Below, one piece after another: positions 24,536 to 36,214 of a stretch of DNA of 64,000 bases (position 1 is its first letter; each line of letters opens with the position of its first letter). This DNA comes from Undaria pinnatifida (taxonomy: Eukaryota; Sar; Phaeophyceae; Laminariales; Alariaceae). A program made the position numbers and the translations under genes. The stretch lies in NCBI GenBank assembly GCA_012845835.1, contig JABAKD010000016.1, positions 5,197,919 to 5,261,918 of the forward strand. Direction: 5' to 3'. The notes beneath the pieces are model-generated. The model ran no database searches and was not told the origin of the DNA. It was given only the letters and a program-made list of their open reading frames with translations.

Positions 24536-24705
24536 AGTAACCAGCTGATATTTGCGGTTTTAACCGGTAGGTTCCAGGAAGCGCTGATTTCGAGTTATTA
24601 CCTGGTGCGGAGTTGAAATAAAATTATCCATAAGGGGGCAATAACCTGCTGATATTTTCGGTTATAACCTTCAGGTACTGGCCTCCGCACCAGGTTAACG
24701 ACATT
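24525..24705 (+). repeat. Direct repeat of about 100 bp with a 12-bp inverted pair
   Basis: GTAGTAACCAGCTGATATTT and CAATAACCTGCTGATATTTT start two related units. CCTGGTGCGGAG (24601-24612) and CTCCGCACCAGG (24683-24694) are a perfect inverted pair, which could fold or mark a small inverted-repeat element. Confidence 0.6.
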
Positions 24706-25394
24706 CCTAGTAATTACCTTGGGTGCAGTCTCCCGCCGTTAATGAGAGGCCTCATTTCGATCAAGACATGAAGAGACTAGAAGTTTAAGCTGTAATATAG
24801 TATGTTATGTCGAGAGAGAATGACATATGACCAGTATACAAGTCTCAAAAGCGCAATCTTGCCCCTGGTAGGCAGTACCAAGAGCAAGCATTGTGGAGAA
24901 GGGCAAGTGCATGTTGCATCAGAGATAGAAGACTGCACGAGTCCAAGACACTACTGTAGCTGTCAGGCTAGCAGCTAGCGTTGTTGTTTTCATTTAGGTC
25001 AGGTGGGGCTTGTTTCACGACGCGGGAGAATCGACGCGGGGACAATATCCTTGGGTAGAGTTTCCAGCCATGACTGAGAGGCCTCATTTATTTAAAATCC
25101 AATACCAGTACTTCCATGAGAGTCAGTCGAGAAGAGATGCTTCAATGTTTCCATAAAAAAATCAAAAGCATTCAGGTCAGCTATCACATTATGTTGGGCC
25201 CAGGACTATAAACATTGCGAAAGGCATGCCTGGTACAGACTAGTAATAATTCGCAAAGTCTACAGTAGCACGAGTTTGGACATTGCGAAAGGTATGCCGG
25301 GTGCAGAATAATAACAAATCGCAAAATCTAGTGTTGTATGCTCTGTGCAGATATCACAGAGCATACGGATGTGAAGTGTTCATTATATTTTATA

Positions 25395-26070
25395 CAAATA
25401 TTTCAAGGACGTCAGCCGTGAGTTCGACGAATTTCGGGTCGATACTCATCTTTGCAAGCTGCATTGTTGGTACTCGTAATATACTATGTGGGGAGTTTTT
25501 TCTTAATGGGAGGGGTCGTATTATTTTGATTAAAAAAAACATATATATACCTCGTATACATAAATTTGTTTTATATTGTTTATTATAAAAAATGAAAATA
25601 CACTCCAGCTGTGAGATCGAATATTTTGTCGAAACTCATATTTGCAAGCTGTGTGTGATACTCCGATCGCGCGTATTACGGGTTGTGTGTCCTCATTAGG
25701 ATATAGGTCGGCGACTCCCCTTGCAACTACAGTGTAGCTATCAGGGTCATTAGGGTGATGTTAGTCAGTCTGTGCGCGGAAACTATAAAACCCGTTTCTG
25801 AGGGGGACAAAATCTGACAGCTGTGGAAGGAAATGCATCCGTTTATCAAGTGGATCCTGTAAGTCGAATAACCGGTGAGGGGAGGGCGGAGTTTTGAAGA
25901 ACGTGGGGGCCTGGTTTTGATCAAAAGGGAGCGGGGTTAGAGAGGGGGGGTAGGGGGGGGAGGGGGGGGGGGTGGGGGAGGGAGGGAGGGGGGGCAATTT
26001 GTGCGTGGAAACTATAAATCCTTCAAGGAGACAAATCTGACGGTTTTGGAAGAAAAAAAAAAATGCGGGT
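25395..26070 (+). repeat. R1 dispersed repeat, copy 2
   Basis: It contains a leading block (GGACGTCAGCCGTGAGTTCG ... TTTGCAAGCTGC), then the related block GCTGTGAGATCGAATATTTT ... TTTGCAAGCTGTGTGTGA, then GTCTGTGCGCGGAAACTATA and a G-rich run near 25945-25995. Here AAAACCCGTTTCTGAGG is uninterrupted, the empty-site equivalent of the insertion at 9021. Confidence 0.85.
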
Positions 26071-26732
26071 GCTGTAAAACGGACGACGGGTGATATCGAC
26101 CTTCACATATACCCTACATGCCCTCCAAAGGAAAGAAAGGGAAAGGAAAGAAAATGAAACCAAAATAAAAATAAAAGAGAATAAACAGCATTTGAAGCGG
26201 ATCGGCCGCCAGCAGTCCTGCGACCGAACGTATTACTTGGTAAATAAATGTACATGACACCCTCTCGTAAAATCATAGCACGAGCGAAGCGCATCCACTT
26301 TTCCCGACTCGAAGCGGGGGGGTGGGGGGAGCAAACTAGCCTTTTACGTCCATACGGTGTATGCAGCATATATCTCTGTCTCGTGGTTTGTTACCACAAG
26401 ATATCGTACAATATTTCTCTACAGGATGGATAATAGGGACGGACACTGGATGTGCTGGGTGTCCATGGGTTTCCAATAGAAAAAACGTTTTGATGAGTAG
26501 AGCACACACATACCGAACCAGAAACGGCTGTCCCACAACGGCAGCGTGTCATACTGCTTCCCTCATTCTGACAATAATTCTACGTACTAGATACATACTC
26601 TGTACTCCTTACAGGACGCCGCCATGTTCCCGTGCCAATCGAGTGGGGGGCTGGTGGTGGTGGTGGTGGTGATGCGCTAAGATGAACGGCAGCTGCTGCA
26701 GCGTTATCACTCCAAAGTAATACCGTCGACAT

Positions 26733-26760
26733 CGGGGGGGGGGGGGGGGGGGGGGGAGGG
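26733..26760 (+). repeat. G homopolymer run
   Basis: About 24 G in a row, preceded by (GGT)n at 26650-26670. Length may be unreliable. Confidence 0.9.
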
Positions 26761-26798
26761 TAAGTAGCTCAGACAGAGTGTTTTTACATGGAGTATAA

Positions 26799-27072
26799 AT
26801 TGGGAAATCATGAAATTATAAATGAAAAAAGCTTCCAAGTATGTTGAGCATATCATACACCCGTACCGGGTATGGATACAGTAGGGTACCCGATTTAAGA
26901 GCGCCTCGGAACACGCCAGTGTTACCGAAAATGGGAAATTATGAAATTATGAATGAAAAAAACTTCGTGGTACGTTAGGCATGTGATACACCAGTACCGG
27001 GTATGGATCGGGTATGGATACAGTAGGGTACCCGATTTAAGAGCGCCTCGGAACAAGCCAGTGTTACCGCTC
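26799..27072 (+). repeat. Two-copy tandem repeat of about 132 bp
   Basis: GGGAAATCATGAAATTATAA, TACCGGGTATGGATACAGTA, GGGTACCCGATTTAAGAGCG and CCAGTGTTACCG occur twice in order. Parts recur near 62690-62860 in the phosphodiesterase intron. Confidence 0.85.
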
Positions 27073-27199
27073 TTATCTCCGCGCCGCTCTTATCTTAGAT
27101 AGGGGATTATATCATACAAGAATAGGTTTTGATACAGGCGTCACAACCATATACCCAAGAAGGTGGTAGCGTAGGCGTCACAAGGCGTGACAAGCCGAT

Positions 27200-28600
27200 T
27201 TCACCGCTCTTGAGTCCGTTTTCCCTTATTACCAACGCGGTACTTTAATGTACACCAGATGTTACGCCGGACAGCACCTGTCGGTCTCGGGGTACTTGAC
27301 TCTTCAAAATAACGCTCGACTACTCGACATCGACATTGACCTGACATAACCACACGAACCACTTCACATACTGCACAACACAAGCAGACGTGAAAGGAAG
27401 CGCCGAAATAAAAAAAAATGAACCAAGAGAGCGAAAGATAGACAAGAAAGAATGAAAAAGACAACGACAGCGCCACATAATATATTTCCCCGGGAGTTGC
27501 CTAGCATACCAAAATCTGGCGATGTTTTGTGGCGGGCGATCCGGAAACAAGAAACTCTCAAGTACCACGGCGGTAGTTCACTTTACGTTGCCCGCTGGTG
27601 TTACGTTTCTTTCTGAATTGAACTTCACAACGCAGGATGAAACTAAGTGACCAATTGAGAAGACGAAAAAAGAGAACGGAACAGAGGGAAGAAAGAAAAC
27701 ATGAAAAAGACCACGGCAACTCCACAGAAAATAAGAAGTATGCAACCGAAGCAGGCTCTCGATTCTCGAAGACACGGTCATCTTCACTTCACTTAACAGC
27801 TTTAGACTGCGGTCGTAGTTGTTTACAGGCATTATTCGGATCAACGTGTTAATAGTAATAGACACTCGTGACTCTTAAAACACAGAGTGCCAGGTACGGA
27901 ATTGAACGCAATGCAAGCAGGAGAGCGCTTGCGAAAAATTCTTCGTAAATATACTTCTTTCGAATTTTCTCCCGAAGGTCGGTACTGTTCTCCAAAAACG
28001 GCCAAAAAAAACAAAAATGGAAGCTGGTGCTGTTTGTTGCCGGCGCTGGTCTGCAGCTTGCTGTGGTGGGATAGTAGCGGCTGCACTGCGGTTGACTCTC
28101 CTGCCGCCGTCGTTGCTTGACCACCGTGGCTACTCGCACGCTGTTCTTTAGTTTTTTAGCGTTCTTTCTTCCTTTTTTGAATTTTGCCTTGACGCACATC
28201 CACACGTCCCCGCTAAATTTTGGAGGCGTCGTCTGCAGGATTTTATTGCTTCCAACGCCAACACACCAGAATCATGATGGAACGGGTTTTCACGTATAAG
28301 CGGAAAGCATTTTTCCGCAGAACGCTTTTCGCGAACACTCTGGTATCCAAAACGATACCGGTTGTGCCACTTTAGAACACAGACAGCGCCAGCTATGGAG
28401 TTGAATTCAACACAAGTATTGCATCGTATTCAAAACTATACCGGTTGCACCAGTATATCCATACCGGTTGTATACCAATATATCAAAACTGGTTGTACCA
28501 GTACAACCAGGTATTACACCAAGTCATGCGAAAAATTGTATGACATTGGACGGCGGTGCAAAGCCCACTTCTTAGGTTTATTTATACAGTCCACAGTATG
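27200..28600. other. No supported gene
   Basis: Lys/Arg-rich frames arise from A-rich stretches. Two related segments near 27430-27490 and 27680-27740 share AGAAAGAAN2ATGAAAAAGAC and are likely an old duplication. No domain was recognised. Confidence 0.5.
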
Positions 28601-29160
28601 GCGTATCATATTATAAAAATAAAATAGACTCCAGCTGTGAGATCGAAGATTTGTTGAAACTCATATTTGCAAGCTGTGTGTGATACTCCGATCGCGCGTA
28701 TTAGTGGGTGTGTGTCCTCATTAAGGATATAGGTCGGCGACTCCCCTTGGAACTACAGTGTAGCTTGTACCAGGGTCAACAGGGTGATGTTAATCAGTCT
28801 GTGCGTGGAAACCAAAAAACCCGTTTTGGAGGGGGGCAAAATCTGACAGCTGTGGGAGGAAATACATCAGTTTATCAAGTGTATCCTGTAAGTCGTATAA
28901 CCGGTGAGGGGAGGGCGGAGTTTTTAAGGGCGTGGGGGCCTGGGTTTGAACAAGAGGGAGCGGGGCGGGGTGGGGTGGGGGGGGGGTGGGGGGGGAACTC
29001 AATCTGTGCGCGGAAACTATAACTCCTGTACGGGAACAAATCTGGCGGTTGTGGAAAGAATGCATCAGTTGATCATGTATATCCTGAAAATCGTACAACC
29101 AATGAGGAGAGGGCGGGGTTTTCGAAGGGGTAGGGGATTTCCAACAGCTTTAGGTCGCAC
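28600..29160 (+). repeat. R1 dispersed repeat, copy 3
   Basis: It has the order CCAGCTGTGAGATCGAAGAT, TTGCAAGCTGTGTGTGATAC, GTCTGTGCGTGGAAAC, ATCCTGTAAGTCGTATAACC, a G-rich run near 28962-28995, and then a second CTGTGCGCGGAAACTATAA monomer. It is the cleanest copy for a consensus. Confidence 0.85.
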
Positions 29161-29928
29161 AGATGTAAGAGCTTGCTATATAACGTGGTGCTAGGTCTAG
29201 GCGATGGTGCGGGTGGTGGGGAAGGAGGGGGCGTTGGGGAGGGGGGGGTATGAATTGTACTACGCCCGTACCAGGTACAGACTGATCGATACTCGTTTCT
29301 GCGCTGACCCGCACCGCTTAATGGAAGCGATCCCGCCGTGCAATCAAAGAGTGGTGTTCTACCCTGTGTGTATTGTCCTCACAATAAACCGTTCTTTCTA
29401 CCCAACGACATCAGTACATCGAGTGTCCGTGCTGATTATTTGTCCTAGAGAGATACAAATTCTGCGGTCACAGGCTGCGAGACAGAGTACACTAAACCAT
29501 CAACTTAATCAAGGTAAAACAAGACGATATGTTCTACTAATAGACGAAGGCGAAGCGTGGGCACGGCCCACTTGCTCAAACTCCAAAAAACCAAAACAGC
29601 AAAACAAGGGCCGTGCGGCGCTTCTTTTTGCTTTGTCTTCTGCACAAGCGAACTATCGTGCTGCGTATTCTACCGGTGCGTGCTATGAATCATATCGTAT
29701 CATGCGATGTGACACAACGCGTTCGTGTATATCACAGATACCCCCAGAAGTGAGGGAGTAAAACTAAGAGATTCGGGGGTTCAACACTGCTCACACTGCG
29801 AGTAATTACAGCAGTATTTCAGGGTTGTACCGGGCGCAACCATTCGTAGACAAGGAGCCTGGGGGAGAAAAACCACGGGTCAGGCACTACAGAGTACACC
29901 GTAGTCTAACACAACAACGGCATTGATA

Positions 29929-30092
29929 GTCCCCCTATGGCGCCGGTTCAGTAGTGCCAGCTGCTATAGTGCCTGCGAAAATTTTTGGCACAGAAGGGAA
30001 CAACCAATAGCGAGAGCATGCGGAGGTTTGCCGATTGCGGCTATAGTGCCGGTGTTTCCGGCTGGCGCATACCGGCACAACAGAGGGGCCAC
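29929..30092. mobile_element. MITE-like element, diverged relative of 13781-13913
   Basis: CTATAGTGCC, TTTTTGGCACAGAAGGGAAC, GCGGCTATAGTGCCGGTGTT and CCGGCACAACAGAGGGG match the 13781 element in order. The ends (GTCCCCCTATGGCGCCGG and CCGGCACAACAGAGGGGCC) are still partly inverted. Confidence 0.5.
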
Positions 30093-30404
30093 TACGTACT
30101 GCATGCTAATTTCTAATTTTAGTGTTCTCGTTTTTGCTGTGGCCGTTCTGCTGGAAATGCCGATTTTGGTGGATAAAGTAGCATGGGATGAGGGAGTATT
30201 GGTCGGACCTGCCGGCGGCCAAATATATCAGACCCAGGACTAGGGGGGATGGATGGGTGGGATCAAATTGCCAAGTGGGAGCGGGGTCGGCAAAAGGGTC
30301 GACCTGTCGAGTTCTCTACACAGCAGGCTCGTGTTTACAAGTAGTTGCCATCTTCTGAAAATCTATGGTATAGACACCACTGCTATCTTACGCCATTAAC
30401 ACCT

Positions 30405-30625
30405 TGGGGTTCAGTACTGCGGATACCGATACTGCCCGTACTCGCAGCATTGTGGCGTTCTGTATTGCGGGTACTGCCATTAGTACTGGCTGCCAGTTAG
30501 TACTGGCAGTATTTTGGCCGTTAGTACTGGCAGTGCTGCGAGTAGACTCTCAAACACTAGCAGTATTTCAGCGTTCGACTGACTTCTCATGCTGCGAGTA
30601 CTAGCGATATTTCAGCTCTCTGGAA
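30405..30625 (+). repeat. Short interspersed GTACTGGCAGT-type repeat cluster
   Basis: The motif TTAGTACTGGCAGT and close variants (ACTGCGAGTACTAGC, ACTAGCAGTATTT) occur about eight times. A similar GCCAGTACTGGCAGTATTGC is near 36000. Confidence 0.6.
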
Positions 30626-30711
30626 GGCGGAGGATACCGCATGTACCTATACTTGAAGTACTTCAGGGGTTGAATACTCCCACCCGGTGTGCTTCGCATT
30701 ACACTGATATT

Positions 30712-30850
30712 TTACAAAAAATATTTCAAGGACGTCAGCCGTGAGTTCGACGAATTTCGGGTCAGAACTCATATTTGCAAGCTGCGTTGCTGGTACTTTC
30801 AATATACTGTACGGGTGAGTTTTTTATTGGGAGGGGTCCTATTTTTTGTC
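30712..30850 (+). repeat. R1-related block
   Basis: AAGGACGTCAGCCGTGAGTT, GACGAATTTCGGGTC, TTTGCAAGCTGCGTTG and TATACTGTACGGGTGAGTTT match 25395-25530. The distal R1 blocks are absent. Confidence 0.8.
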
Positions 30851-31056
30851 CACTAAACTGGTTAGTGTTGGTATTTTTTACTTCAAGTGGGCAATTTTGA
30901 GCTAGATCTGACATCGTATCTATTTTACAAATGTATTACTGCAGTTTCCACTACACTGCTCGATCATATGTATGGTAGGTGGTTTATTTTGTTCTTCTCC
31001 CCCCCGCTTTAATATCGGGAGTACGAATACAGAGTATTGTTAGTTATCTAACATGT

Positions 31057-32083
31057 TGTGGGACGGTAGTCCATTCGCAGGTTTCTCTTTCTCTGATGAA
31101 GGTGTGGAGACACACCGAGGTGGGTTATGTGCGCAACCGCACTCTCGAGGGTCAACGATGAGGAAACACCTCAGAGTCTGCCTCGAGGAGCCAGAATGAA
31201 GGATTATAGTGATAAGGAGGCGGTACAATCTAGGGAATTGAGACTGGTATCCACATCACCCCCCCCTTTTTCAGACGTGCAAACGTGCGCGTCTTACAAA
31301 AGAGGTGTCGTTATCGCGACACAATCCTTGGACATGTTCCTATGGGAACGACAACGACAGTTTAGAGCTAGCACGAACTAGCTACGAAACTTTCAGAGAA
31401 CAGGTTTACTGCTAGGCCTCAGCTTGCGTGACTTTGCTGTGTGCAGTTGTGACCTTCCTGTAGTACGATTGACTACCTATTAATAGGACCTTCTTCAACT
31501 GTGCTCAGACTGCCAACACTTGGTACTTCATGAAGATTTTGACATACTGATAAACAAGGTCCGGCTCCTCCACCTTGCTAGTACGAAGCATGGTGGGATT
31601 GCCATGGTATGTATCATGGTGTTACAGACTACTATCGAAACTTAGCTTATCTCAAGACAGTACATTTCTCAGTGCTATCGTAGCAAACCGAACGAAGAGA
31701 GCGGGTAAGCTTTATTTAAAGAACCCCGCACGTGTGTCCCGCTTGCCATATGGCAGACGGGACAGACCCTCCTGGTCCATCATATGTTGATACAACCAGG
31801 GTGCGTTACAAACTCCGAATACAATGTCAACTCACTAAGTTGCTCATGAACAAGAATATATGTCTAATTTGCCTCGACGCCAATTGTGGGACGGTAGTCC
31901 CTTCGCAGGTTTCTCTTTCTCAGATGGAGGTGGGGAGACACACCGAGGTGGGTTATGTGCGCAACCGCACGCTCGAGGGTCAACGATGAGGAAACACCTC
32001 AGAGTCTGCCTCGAGGAGCCAGGATGAAGGATTATAGTGATACGGAGGCGGTACAATACGGGGAATTGGGACTGGTATCCACA
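31057..32083. mobile_element. TRIM-like element: two 199-bp direct repeats with probable target duplication
   Basis: Two direct repeats of 199 bp, 31057-31255 and 31885-32083, are nearly identical. Both begin TGTGGGACGGTAG and end GGTATCCACA, so they start TG and end CA with TGTGG/CCACA inverted termini, as LTRs do. ATGT lies immediately left of the first (31053-31056) and right of the second (32084-32087), consistent with a 4-bp target duplication. The 629-bp interior has no recognisable protein. I see no convincing primer-binding site or polypurine tract, so a simple long duplication is the alternative. Confidence 0.6.
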
Positions 32084-32205
32084 ATGTCAATATTAGTACA
32101 GCATTCGAGAATAAAAGTCGGCTGTTACCAAGAAAAAAGAAAAAAAAAAGTCTATGTGGGACTTGAACCCACCGATTCCAAATTGATACGCTGTCACTCT
32201 AACAT

Positions 32206-32350
32206 TTTATAAAAATATTTTCAGGACGCGAGGTGTGAGTTCGACGAATTTCGGGTCAGCACTCATATTTTCAAGCGGCTTGTTGGTGCTTGTAATATAC
32301 TATGTGGATAATTTTTTTCTTAATGGGAAGGGTTTTATTCTCATATAAAA
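32206..32350 (+). repeat. R1-related block
   Basis: Contains GGACGCGAGGTGTGAGTTCG, GAATTTCGGGTCAGCACTCA and TATACTATGTGGATAATTTT, matching the leading part of R1 at 25395 and 30712. Confidence 0.75.
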
Positions 32351-32457
32351 AAAATGTTTTTAAAAATACATACTATAGTTTTTCCATGTACTTTTTCGAA
32401 CGCACACTGGTGAGGGTCCTTCCAACGCACACTGTGTCGGGCCCGGGGGGGGGGGTT

Positions 32458-32484
32458 CGGGGGGGGGCGCGTCGCCCCCCCCCG
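32458..32484. other. Perfect GC hairpin
   Basis: C, nine G, CG, a three-base loop CGT, CG, nine C and G form a 12-bp perfect stem, extended by one T-A pair outside. It sits at the left edge of the tandem array that leads into the helicase remnant. Confidence 0.8.
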
Positions 32485-32489
32485 ACACT

Positions 32490-33430
32490 GCTACTAGCAT
32501 CCAAGCACCGTTCGGCTGCCCTGCCAACCCAGTGCTGGTGGTGCATTTTGGGACACACACACGAACACCAACACACTCTACACTGCTAGTAGTAGCATAC
32601 AAGCACCCTTCGGCTGGCCTGCCAACCCAGCGCTGGTGGTGCATTTTGGGACACACACACGAACACCAACACACTCTACACTGCTAGTAGTAGCATACAA
32701 CCACCCTTCGGCTGGCCTGCCAACCCAGCGCTGGTGGTGCATGCGCTTGAACGTTTGCGCCTCTGCTGTTCGATCCTGCTACATCACGATGCGGGACAAC
32801 AAAAAAAAAACAACACAACACACAAACATTTCACTTCGTTGTGCCCTGGGCTGCGGACAAAAAAATCCCTTCCCAAAAACCCCTCCTCGTCCTTACAAAA
32901 CCATAAAATTCAAACGGCTGCGATTCAAATCAAACGGCGTGACGAACTACACCCTCGCACGCAAACAACCACCTCGTGGGTGCATTTTGGGACACACACA
33001 CAAACACCAACACACTCTACACTGCTAGTAGTAGCATACAACCACCCTTCGGCTGGCCTGCCAACCCAGCGCTGGTGGTGCATGCGCTTGAACGTTTGCG
33101 CCTCTGCTGTTCGATCCTGCTACATCACGATGCGGGACAACAAAAAAAACAACAACACAACACACACAAACATTTCACTTCGTTGTGCCCTGGGCTGCGG
33201 ACAAAAAAATCCCTTCCCAAAAAACCCTCCTCGTCCTTACAAAACCATAAATTCAAACGGCTGCGATTCAAATCAAACGGCGTGACGAACTACACCCTCG
33301 CACGCAAACAACCACCTCGTGGGTGCATTTTGGGACACAAACACGAACACCAACACACTCTACACTGCTAGTAGTAGCATACAAGCACCCTTCGGCTGGC
33401 CTGCCAACCCAGCGCTGGTGGTCTCCGGAG
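32490..33430 (+). repeat. Composite tandem array with 99-bp and 345-bp units
   Basis: Each unit starts at CCCTTCGGCTGGCCTGCCAA (near 32505, 32605, 32702, 33047 and 33386). The first two are about 99 bp apart and continue GCATTTTGGGACACACACAC. The next two are about 345 bp apart and continue with a segment containing TGCGCCTCTGCTGTTCGATC and a run of A. The last unit is cut off after GCGCTGGTGGT, where the helicase remnant begins. Confidence 0.85.
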
Positions 33431-33431
33431 C

Positions 33432-34962
33432 GTGCTGTGGGTGTCTGCTATGAGCCCCTTCGCTCGTTCTACGCTCCTCTGCGGCTGCGTGTTCTTCGCC
33501 CTCTTCAAACGTCACGGCGTACCACCACCTGGTGCTGCGTTTGAATCTCTGCACAACATGCAGCGGAACGTCCTTACAGCAGAGCGGTATCTTGACGACT
33601 GGGGAGACCAACTGTTCCAATACACATTTGCAGGGCTCTCTCTGCCTCATCGCTTGGAGTTCGTCCTACATCCTTCCGCCTTGCGAGGGCAACAACAATC
33701 CATTCAGCAATTGCACTGCCCGAATGGCCTCGTTCTACAGCGCCGGAACACTCGCACTGTTCCGTGCAGGGGGGATGGCAACTGCGGCTGGCACTCTCTG
33801 CTCAACGGGAACTGCACCTTCTTGGGACAGGTATGTACACGGCATTGCTTATACGCTACGCACTCAGCATGGTCACAGCTGTGTTTGTATGTACAGCGGC
33901 GTGCACACCGCTCTCGCCGCGTGTGTAGAGTACGTACATGTGTAGCGCAGCAGTACTCCCGTGTGTTTGCGTTTGTAGCATACCCGTACGTCTTCGAACC
34001 TGCTAAAGTCTACTACCTCACCTTCCACCAGCGTTCCTGCGGTGCAAATGCGTTCCGTCACCTGTGTATCCATCATCTCCTATGTATGTAGGCGTCTCCA
34101 GCTACGTGTGTGCGTCCTGTGCTTGCGTTTGTAGCGTACGCGTGCGTGTTCGAAACTGTTCGAACCCGCCATACTACCTCACCTTCCACCGGCGTTCCTG
34201 GGGTGCAAATCCCTTCCGTCGCCTGTTTATGCGTCATGTCCTATGTGTGTAGGCGTCTCCAGCTACGTCTGGGCGTCCTGTAACAATGGTTCTTGTCTTT
34301 CAGCACGTTACATCCTACACCTGCGTACAACGTAACCCATGCGCACATTGTCCTCACACCATGCGGCCTTGCCCGCCGAATTCTGCTGTTACCTTTACAG
34401 GGGACTAAATACGAGCATCCTCTCGGCGACATTCTCCGCCTCAAAAATGAAATCGCCAACTTCATCGTGCTTCACGTGACCGCCGTTCTGCAGGGGAGTT
34501 GCCGTCAGCGGAGCGTACATAGTGAAACAGTGGCCGCTCATGGTCGCCGCTTGTATGACCATACATAGGGTACAGGGTGTTGGGTTCGAGCGGGTTGCCG
34601 TATGGATTCCGAGTAGAGGATTCTTCGCCCAGGGCCAGGGGTACACCGCTGTATCTAGGGGTAAAACTCTTGGGGGCCTATTCATAGTCTTGCCGAGTGC
34701 TGTATTGCGCGACAGAGGCGCCGCCCGCGATTTCATGAAGGACGCCTTCCACCCCCCAATGGACGCCATCAACGCGCTCGCGGAACTGCGCCGAAAAGCG
34801 CCAGCGACAGTAACCATCGACACGCGGGGGAGAAGAGTGGCGTACGCCACCCTATGGGACGCACGGGAAGCGTATGACGCCCCCGACGGTTGGAGAGGGC
34901 TTTGGCCTCGGGACGTTCACAGTAGTGGCCATGGATTGCAGGGGGTCTACAACGTAAACTAA
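33432..34962 (+). pseudogene. Remnant with OTU-like motif and Pif1/Helitron-type helicase C-terminus
   Basis: The first part (33432-33830) ends in a frame with TVPCRGDGNCGWHSLLNG, which resembles the catalytic start of OTU cysteine proteases (DGNC). It stops at a candidate donor CAG|GTATGT, with a candidate acceptor CTTTCAG near 34305. The last part (about 34480-34962) has QWPLMVAACMTIHRVQG and FAQGQGYTAVSRGKTLGGL. These match helicase motif VI of Pif1-family enzymes (TIHKxQG ... YVALSR). A frame change near 34480-34500 separates it from the preceding frame, and the ATP-binding motifs are missing, so the gene looks broken. Some Helitrons are known to carry both OTU and Pif1-type domains, so a decayed rolling-circle transposon is the best guess. 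Confidence 0.5.
34010..34283 (+). repeat. Duplication of about 110 bp inside the helicase remnant
   Basis: TACTACCTCACCTTCCACCR through GGCGTCTCCAGCTACGT occurs twice, starting 163 bp apart, inside the putative intron of the remnant. Confidence 0.8.
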
Positions 34963-34984
34963 GTTTGGTCAAGCGAACCACGTC

Positions 34985-35150
34985 TGTAGCGATGGACATT
35001 CCACCAGTCAAGTGTGACAAAACATTCCGCCACTCCCGACCATCGTCAAGTGACTTCTCGCGCGGTCAAATGTGATAAAACATTCCGCCACTTCCGACGA
35101 TCGCCAAGTGCCTTCTCGCGCAGCGAGTCACCAGTCATGTGTGACAAAAA
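34985..35150 (+). repeat. Tandem repeat of about 65 bp, two to three units
   Basis: GTCAARTGTGAYAAAACATTCCGCCACT and CAAGTGMCTTCTCGCGC occur twice in full, and a third partial unit (GTCATGTGTGACAAAAA) follows. Confidence 0.8.
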
Positions 35151-36214
35151 ACTTCTCCTCTTTACACCAAAAAGCACTTGACGAAACATGTATTGTTCTC
35201 CATTACAATGATTGGTGTTGGTATTTTAACTTTAGGTTTTGAAGTAGATGTAACATCATATCTATTTCATGCGCGCATTTATTCATATAGTTTCCACTAT
35301 AATTGCTCTACCATATGTATGGTGGATGGTTTGCGGATGGATGGCCGGGTCAGGGTTGTTGGTACGCGTAGGTAAGTTTTCTCTACCTGGGGGTGGTCTT
35401 ATTATTTTGTTTTTTTCCACCCGCCTACATTCAGCACAACCAGTGTCCCGTGCCGGTCCTAGAGGAACGAGTTATGCGGCAACAAACTGCGGGACAGAGG
35501 TGCGCGTCGCAAATGCAGTGAGGTGATTCGGCTATGCAATGAACCGCAACGAAAACGCGGACGAACAAAAAGGTGCAAGCCAGCACGTCAGACCATTCGC
35601 AAAAAAAGGGGATGAAAGAAAAAAGAAAAAAACAATAATATAAAAAAGAAGAAAAAAAAAATGGAAACAAAGAGGTATCATACGATCGGATGGTACTCGC
35701 TGAAGTTTGGGCGGATACCGCCAGTATCGTATACCATGATATTTACAACAACTATGATGTAAGCGTGTACCTGGTACCACTTTGGGTTTTGTTTGTTTTT
35801 TCCCTGGGGTATTCTTCCACTCCAGAGTGACTGGAACCTGTCCTGTGACCACGGACTTGATTACGCGAGTTAATGTGAGAACAACTTGATTATGCGAGTT
35901 AATGTGAGAACAACAACAACTCGTGTATCATACTCCAGAGGGAGGAATGTACTTGTAGAATGTACTTGTAGGTTATTGTAGAGTGCGGATATTGCGTTGC
36001 CAGTACTGGCAGTATTGCGGCCGTTATTTCATCCACACAGGTGAGTACTCTTGCACTTCGAGTACTCGCAGTACTACAGTAGTTGTATACTCAAAATGCT
36101 CCCAGTATCCGGCGTCCCCAGTGGCCCAATAGCAAGCCGCGTACCAGGTACAGCAGTAGTAACTATTAGCATCGAGGTGGTAGGGTGGAATGTCATAAGG
36201 GACTCTTTTACAGA
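35151..36214. other. No supported gene
   Basis: Contains a purine-rich AAAAGAAAAAAACAATAATA stretch (35600-35660) and a duplicated GACTTGATTAYGCGAGTTAA segment near 35855-35910 that also occurs near 23105. TACCTGGTA (35769) and TACCAGGTA (36139) nonamers are present. Confidence 0.5.

Noticed and set aside
29204..29761. 185-codon frame on the plus strand as a gene
   Set aside because: No motif or exon context; it includes a TACCAGGTA nonamer and starts in the G-rich end of a repeat.
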